A stretch of 8,779 nucleotides of DNA from Streptomyces katrae. GTDB lineage: Bacteria; Actinomycetota; Actinomycetes; Streptomycetales; Streptomycetaceae. This document shows, in pieces, positions 6,560-8,779 of the stretch. The stretch is from assembly GCF_000717655.1 (NCBI RefSeq), contig NZ_JNZY01000079.1, positions 1 through 8,779 on the forward strand. The letters are read 5' to 3'. A program made the translations under genes and the position numbers. The notes under the pieces were generated by a model that saw nothing but the letters and a program-made list of their open reading frames with translations, was not told where the DNA came from and made no database searches. The stretch's first letter is position 1. Each line of letters starts with the position of its first letter.

Positions 6560-6596
6560 TTCATCGTTCGTTTATCGCCGCCCGCCACGATAGGTG
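6560..6596 (+). promoter_or_regulatory. Candidate afsS promoter with SARP-type direct repeat
   Basis: TTCATCG (6560-6566) and TTTATCG (6571-6577) are heptamers matching at 6 of 7 bases, separated by 4 nt, giving the 11-bp period typical of SARP operators. A GATAGGT run at 6589-6595 offers a -10 (TAGGTG at 6591-6596, or a shifted hexamer), which places the repeat over the -35. This is the expected AfsR site, because AfsR in S. coelicolor binds the -35 region of afsS. A 6-bp inverted repeat (GATGAA 6547-6552, TTCATC 6560-6565) also touches the first heptamer. Transcription would begin near 6602. Confidence 0.55.
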
Positions 6597-6636
6597 CATC
6601 GACTCACCGCGTCGGGGGGCGCGAGAGTCGGCTGGA

Positions 6637-6679
6637 GGACCGCCCGTTCGGCGGTCCGCGGGGGAATCGCCGAACGGGC
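6637..6679 (+). promoter_or_regulatory. Two mutually exclusive leader hairpins before afsS
   Basis: Hairpin A is GGACCGCC (6637-6644) with GGCGGTCC (6650-6657), 8 bp with a 5-nt loop. Hairpin B is GCCCGTTCGGCG (6642-6653) with CGCCGAACGGGC (6668-6679), a perfect 12-bp stem with a 14-nt loop. They share 6642-6653, so the RNA can form only one. Both lie between the proposed transcription start and the ribosome binding site at 6695-6698. The layout resembles an RNA switch or attenuator, but neither hairpin has a T-tract and neither covers the ribosome binding site. Confidence 0.5.
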
Positions 6680-6703
6680 CCGACCCATCCATCAGGAGAA
6701 CCG

Positions 6704-6931
6704 ATGACGACGAACGAGAACATCCTGCCGAACGACGGCGACATCAAGCCGATGGACAACCACGCGTCCGGCATCGAGATCAAGCCGCTCGACGACAGCC
6801 TTGCACCGGGCGTCGACATCACGCCGATGGACAACCACGCCTCCGGCATCGAGATCAAGCCGCAGGACAACCACGCTTCGGACGAGGACATCGTGGTGAT
6901 GGACAACCACGCGTCCGGTACTCGTCCGTAG
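6704..6931 (+). CDS. afsS: AfsS-like DNHAS-repeat regulatory protein ('sigma-like protein')
   Basis: A 75-residue acidic protein without Cys, signal peptide or membrane segment. After a 10-residue head it consists of five units of consensus G-(I/V)-(D/E)-I-K-P-(M/L/Q)-D-N-H-A-S at residues 11-22, 23-35, 36-47, 48-59 and 60-71. Unit 2 is degenerate, with D-D-S-L-A-P in place of D-N-H-A-S. A short G-T-R-P tail ends it. From memory, S. coelicolor AfsS (AfsR2) is 63 residues with D-N-H-A-T/S-type repeats and was called sigma-like; it is activated by AfsR and stimulates antibiotic production without a known DNA-binding domain. Position directly after afsR fits. GGAG at 6695-6698 lies 5 nt before the ATG and fixes the start; the longer in-frame ORF beginning inside afsR is not used. 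How it acts is not evident from sequence. Confidence 0.85.
   Translation: MTTNENILPNDGDIKPMDNHASGIEIKPLDDSLAPGVDITPMDNHASGIEIKPQDNHASDEDIVVMDNHASGTRP
6749..6862 (+). repeat. Near-identical 39-bp DNA repeats inside afsS
   Basis: Bases 6749-6787 and 6824-6862 are 39-bp copies differing at one position (G6766 versus C6841), 75 bp apart. Each encodes P-M-D-N-H-A-S-G-I-E-I-K-P. The 75-bp offset equals two protein units (25 residues), which suggests expansion by duplication of a two-unit block; unit 2, lying between the copies, has since diverged or been disrupted. Confidence 0.8.
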
Positions 6932-6934
6932 GAC

Positions 6935-7077
6935 GTCCCACGGGGGATACGGGGGACGGGGGGACGGTCCCACGGGGGATACGGGGGACCGGGAACAACG
7001 GGGGAACCACGGGGGACACGGGGGAACCCGAGGGGGGTCACGGGGTCACGGGGGGACCCGTGAGAGATCAACGGGGG
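6935..7077 (+). repeat. G-tract repeat array downstream of afsS
   Basis: Twelve runs of four to six G lie on the + strand within 136 bp (6942-7077), mostly in the form ACGGGGG with short A/C/T spacers. An exact 23-bp direct repeat occurs at 6935-6957 and 6967-6989 (32-bp period). I see no credible coding frame. The tract spacing permits several G-quadruplexes in the non-template DNA or in the afsS 3' RNA. It begins 4 nt after the afsS stop and ends before the strong hairpin at 7089. Confidence 0.75.
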
Positions 7078-7088
7078 AGCACAACAAG

Positions 7089-7135
7089 GACGGCGGTCGC
7101 GGTGGCCCGGAGGGGGAGCCACCGCGGCCGCCGTC
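7089..7135 (+). terminator. 18-bp stem hairpin, likely afsS terminator
   Basis: The arms 7089-7106 and 7118-7135 pair over 18 bp with a single G-U wobble (T7097 with G7127), leaving an 11-nt G-rich loop (7107-7117). It is the strongest hairpin I found here and lies between afsS and the independently promoted methyltransferase gene. No T-tract follows, which is usual for Streptomyces terminators. Confidence 0.65.
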
Positions 7136-7137
7136 GC

Positions 7138-7166
7138 ATGCCCGCGTCACCTCGGTTCACTAGGCT
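7138..7166 (+). promoter_or_regulatory. Candidate leaderless promoter of the methyltransferase gene
   Basis: TAGGCT (7161-7166) fits the TANNNT -10 consensus and is followed by 6 nt and then GTG at 7173, where transcription would begin. ATGCCC (7138-7143) is a poor -35 candidate at 17 nt. No ribosome binding site precedes either GTG (7167 or 7173), which supports a leaderless mRNA. Confidence 0.5.
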
Positions 7167-7172
7167 GTGACC

Positions 7173-7901
7173 GTGTTCACCTCTCAGGGACCCACCGTCC
7201 GCGAGCTCGCCGTACAGGCCCTCTCCTCCGTCGAGCGCGGGTACGACCTGCTCTCGCCCAAGTTCGACCAGACCCCCTTCCGCACTCCGGACCGCATGCT
7301 CGACGCGGTGGAGGAGACGCTCGCCCAGTACGAGGGCTCCTTCGGCGCCGGGCTGGACGTGTGCTGCGGGACCGGCGCGGGGCTGGGGATGCTGCGGCGG
7401 CTGTGCCGGGACCGGGTGACCGGGGTGGACCTGAGCGCCGGCATGCTGGCCGAGGCCGCGCGTGCGCACCCCGACGAGCGCATCGACCTCGTACGGGCCG
7501 ACGCGCGGGCGCTGCCGCCCGAGCTGGCCGGCTCGTACGACCTGGCCGTCAGCTTCGGGGCCTTCGGGCACTTCCTGCCGGCCGAGCGGCCCGCCCTCTT
7601 CTCCGGCGTCCACGCCGCGCTGCGCCCGGGCGGCCTCTTCGCCTTCCCGATCGGGGCGCCGATCCCGCCGACCTCGCCCGTGTGGTGGGCGGTGGCGGGG
7701 TTCGACGCCGCGATGCGGGTGCGCAACGCGGTGTGGCGGCCGCCGTTCGTCATGTACTACAGGACCTTCGCGCTGGGCGGCGTCCGGGCCGACCTGCAGG
7801 CGACCGGCTTCACGGTGGAGACCCTCCCGCTGGAGCCCTTCGGCCGCCGGGACGACGGAACCCCCCGCTGGCGCCTCCTCCTGGCCCGGAAGCCCGGCTA
7901 G
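7173..7901 (+). CDS. Class I SAM-dependent methyltransferase
   Basis: A 242-residue protein with the Rossmann-type SAM-binding pattern. Motif I is L-D-V-C-C-G-T-G-A-G at 61-70, the motif II acidic residue is Asp86 in V-T-G-V-D-L-S, a D-A-R-A-L-P stretch follows near 110-115, Y-D-L-A-V-S-F-G-A-F-G-H-F lies at about 122-134, and the post-motif R-P-G-G is at about 151-154. It transfers a methyl group from S-adenosylmethionine to an unidentified small molecule or macromolecule. No membrane segment or signal peptide, so cytosolic. I start it at GTG 7173 because of the TAGGCT hexamer 6 nt upstream; GTG 7167 would add two residues. It is separated from afsS by the G-rich array and a strong hairpin, so it is probably transcribed on its own. 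SAM itself is reported to stimulate the AfsK/AfsR pathway, but a link here is only speculative. Confidence 0.85.
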   Translation: MFTSQGPTVRELAVQALSSVERGYDLLSPKFDQTPFRTPDRMLDAVEETLAQYEGSFGAGLDVCCGTGAGLGMLRRLCRDRVTGVDLSAGMLAEAARAHPDERIDLVRADARALPPELAGSYDLAVSFGAFGHFLPAERPALFSGVHAALRPGGLFAFPIGAPIPPTSPVWWAVAGFDAAMRVRNAVWRPPFVMYYRTFALGGVRADLQATGFTVETLPLEPFGRRDDGTPRWRLLLARKPG

Positions 7902-7974
7902 CCGAGCGCCCGCCAAGCACCGGTACGTACGCACAGGGTTGAGCAGGCTGGCCCCGCACCCTCTGGAGGACACC

Positions 7975-8547
7975 ATGGCAACCGAGCTCCCCGAATGGAT
8001 GCTCCCGCCCCGCCCGAGCGGCTGGGAAGCGGACGACCTCGACCACTGGCCCCAGGCCCCCCGGCACACCGAGCTCATCGACGGAGCGCTGATCTTCATG
8101 GTGTCCCCGCAGCGGTCTTGGCACTCGCGGCTCGTGGGAAGGCTGACCACCAGGCTGGAGCAAGCAGCGCCCGACGGCATGGTTATCGAGCGGGAGATGA
8201 CCGTCCGGCTCGACAAGAGGAGCCGCCCCGAGCCGGACATCCTGGCCACGACGGTCGCCTACGACCCCGACCGCACCCGCTACCTCCCCGAAGAGGTCGT
8301 CCTGGTCATCGAAGTGGTGTCCGAGGAGTCGGCCGACCGCGACCGCTCGATCAAGCCCTTCAAGTACGCCCAGGCCGGGATCCCCCACTTCTGGCGGGTC
8401 GAGGACGAGGAGGGCGAGCCCGTCGTTCACGTCTACGAGCTGGACACGGTCACCCGGACGTACGTGCCGACCGGGATCCATCGCGACCGGCTCAAGGTGG
8501 CGGTCCCGTTCCCCGCGGACATCGACCTGGGCACGCTCACCCCTTGA
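7975..8547 (+). CDS. Uma2 family (DUF820) PD-(D/E)XK-fold protein
   Basis: A 190-residue protein with the Uma2 pattern: H-T-E-L-I-D-G (31-37), R-P-E-P-D-I-L with Asp88, V-V-L-V-I-E-V-V-S-E-E-S with Glu113, then D-R-S-I-K-P-F-K-Y-A-Q-A-G-I-P-H-F-W (123-140) with Lys127/Lys130. Family members adopt a restriction-endonuclease-like fold and are greatly expanded in cyanobacteria and actinobacteria, but their function is not established; a nuclease role is inferred from the fold only. The acidic and lysine positions are intact, so an active site is possible. GGAGG at 7965-7969 sits 5 nt before the ATG and fixes the start, although the frame is open further upstream. It begins 73 nt after the methyltransferase, same direction, and its end overlaps the convergent ligase gene by 11 nt. 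Confidence 0.87.
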   Translation: MATELPEWMLPPRPSGWEADDLDHWPQAPRHTELIDGALIFMVSPQRSWHSRLVGRLTTRLEQAAPDGMVIEREMTVRLDKRSRPEPDILATTVAYDPDRTRYLPEEVVLVIEVVSEESADRDRSIKPFKYAQAGIPHFWRVEDEEGEPVVHVYELDTVTRTYVPTGIHRDRLKVAVPFPADIDLGTLTP

Positions 8548-8779
8548 TCAAGCGGGCGCGGAGTTCGCGTTTCAGGACCTTGCCGCTCGCGTTGCGCGGC
8601 AGTTCCGCGACGAACTCGACGGTCCGCGGGACCTTGTAGTTGGCCATCTCCCGGCGGGACCAGGCGATCAGGTCGTCGGCCGTGAGGGTGGAGCCGGGGC
8701 GGCGGACCGCGTACGCCTTGCCGACCTCGCCGAGGCGGGGGTCGGGGACGCCGACGACGGCGACGTCCGCGATGTCCGG
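8537..8779 (-). CDS. Acyl-CoA synthetase/AMP-dependent ligase, C-terminal part
   Basis: The window holds the last 80 codons of a minus-strand gene that continues beyond 8779. The sequence is the C-terminal subdomain of the ANL (acyl/aryl-CoA synthetase, NRPS adenylation) superfamily: V-A-V-V-G-V-P-D-P-R-L-G-E at fragment residues 6-18, Y-K-V-P-R near 48-52, and P-R-N-A-S-G-K at 61-67, whose Lys67 is the conserved catalytic lysine of the adenylation step. Such enzymes activate a carboxylate as acyl-AMP and pass it to CoA; the substrate is set by the missing N-terminal domain. The stop codon (8537-8539) lies inside the convergent Uma2 coding region. Whether it is a fatty-acid, aromatic or other ligase cannot be said. 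Confidence 0.88.
   Translation of the reverse strand, partial: PDIADVAVVGVPDPRLGEVGKAYAVRRPGSTLTADDLIAWSRREMANYKVPRTVEFVAELPRNASGKVLKRELRARLIKG

Noticed and set aside
6248..6703. Upstream in-frame extension of afsS into afsR
   Set aside because: The extension is out of frame inside a real gene and has no domain, while GGAG lies 5 nt before ATG 6704 and the repeats begin right after it.
6704..6931. AfsS-like gene as a multi-core RiPP precursor or peptide pheromone
   Set aside because: The repeats and the TPR regulator next door invite this idea, but there is no leader or cleavage site, no Cys, no maturase or transporter gene nearby, and the afsS explanation fits better.
6935..7077. CRISPR-like array
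   Set aside because: Repeats are short, G-rich, unevenly spaced and have no unique spacers of constant length; no cas gene is present.

Overview
This window is high-GC actinobacterial DNA, almost certainly Streptomyces or a close relative such as Kitasatospora. The evidence is the strong G/C preference at third codon positions, long antisense shadow ORFs, GGAGG-type ribosome binding sites, and above all a locus that reads as afsR-afsS, the pleiotropic antibiotic-regulator pair known from Streptomyces. No searches could be run, so gene names rest on recognised motifs and architecture.

Layout. Bases 1-106 are C-rich with no clear gene. Then come a NUDIX hydrolase (107-547, +) and a VOC/glyoxalase-fold protein (628-1023, +). 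The VOC gene converges on a secreted trypsin-like serine protease (1057-1890, -) across a hairpin in a short tandem duplication. An amidohydrolase-2 family metal-dependent hydrolase (1966-3186, -) lies upstream of the protease. It is divergent from a 1066-residue regulator (3330-6530, +) with SARP winged helix, BTAD, NB-ARC ATPase and TPR domains, which is the architecture of AfsR. Downstream, a 75-residue acidic protein (6704-6931, +) is made of five roughly 12-residue units ending in D-N-H-A-S, the hallmark I associate with AfsS (AfsR2, 'sigma-like protein'). Then follow a very G-rich repetitive stretch, an 18-bp stem hairpin, a class I SAM methyltransferase (7173-7901, +), a Uma2/DUF820 PD-(D/E)XK-fold protein (7975-8547, +) and, convergent with it, the last 80 residues of an acyl-CoA synthetase/AMP-dependent ligase (8537-8779, -, running off the window).

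How it fits together. In S. coelicolor, AfsR is phosphorylated by Ser/Thr kinases (AfsK and others), binds the afsS promoter and recruits RNA polymerase, and AfsS then stimulates antibiotic production by a mechanism still not understood. Here a direct repeat of two heptamers with 11-bp period sits where the afsS -35 should be, so the same logic is likely. No kinase is in the window. Control layers that can be read directly are a single TTA (bldA-dependent) leucine codon in afsR, two mutually exclusive hairpins in the afsS leader, and a dense array of G-tracts after afsS. The other genes look like independent housekeeping or accessory functions.

Three genes (NUDIX, amidohydrolase, methyltransferase) show a TANNNT hexamer 6-7 nt before the start codon and no good ribosome binding site, which suggests leaderless transcripts. 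I found no tRNA, rRNA, CRISPR array, insertion sequence, attachment site or replication origin. I do not see a wholly new system. The most interesting part is the afsR-afsS segment, 3330-7135.
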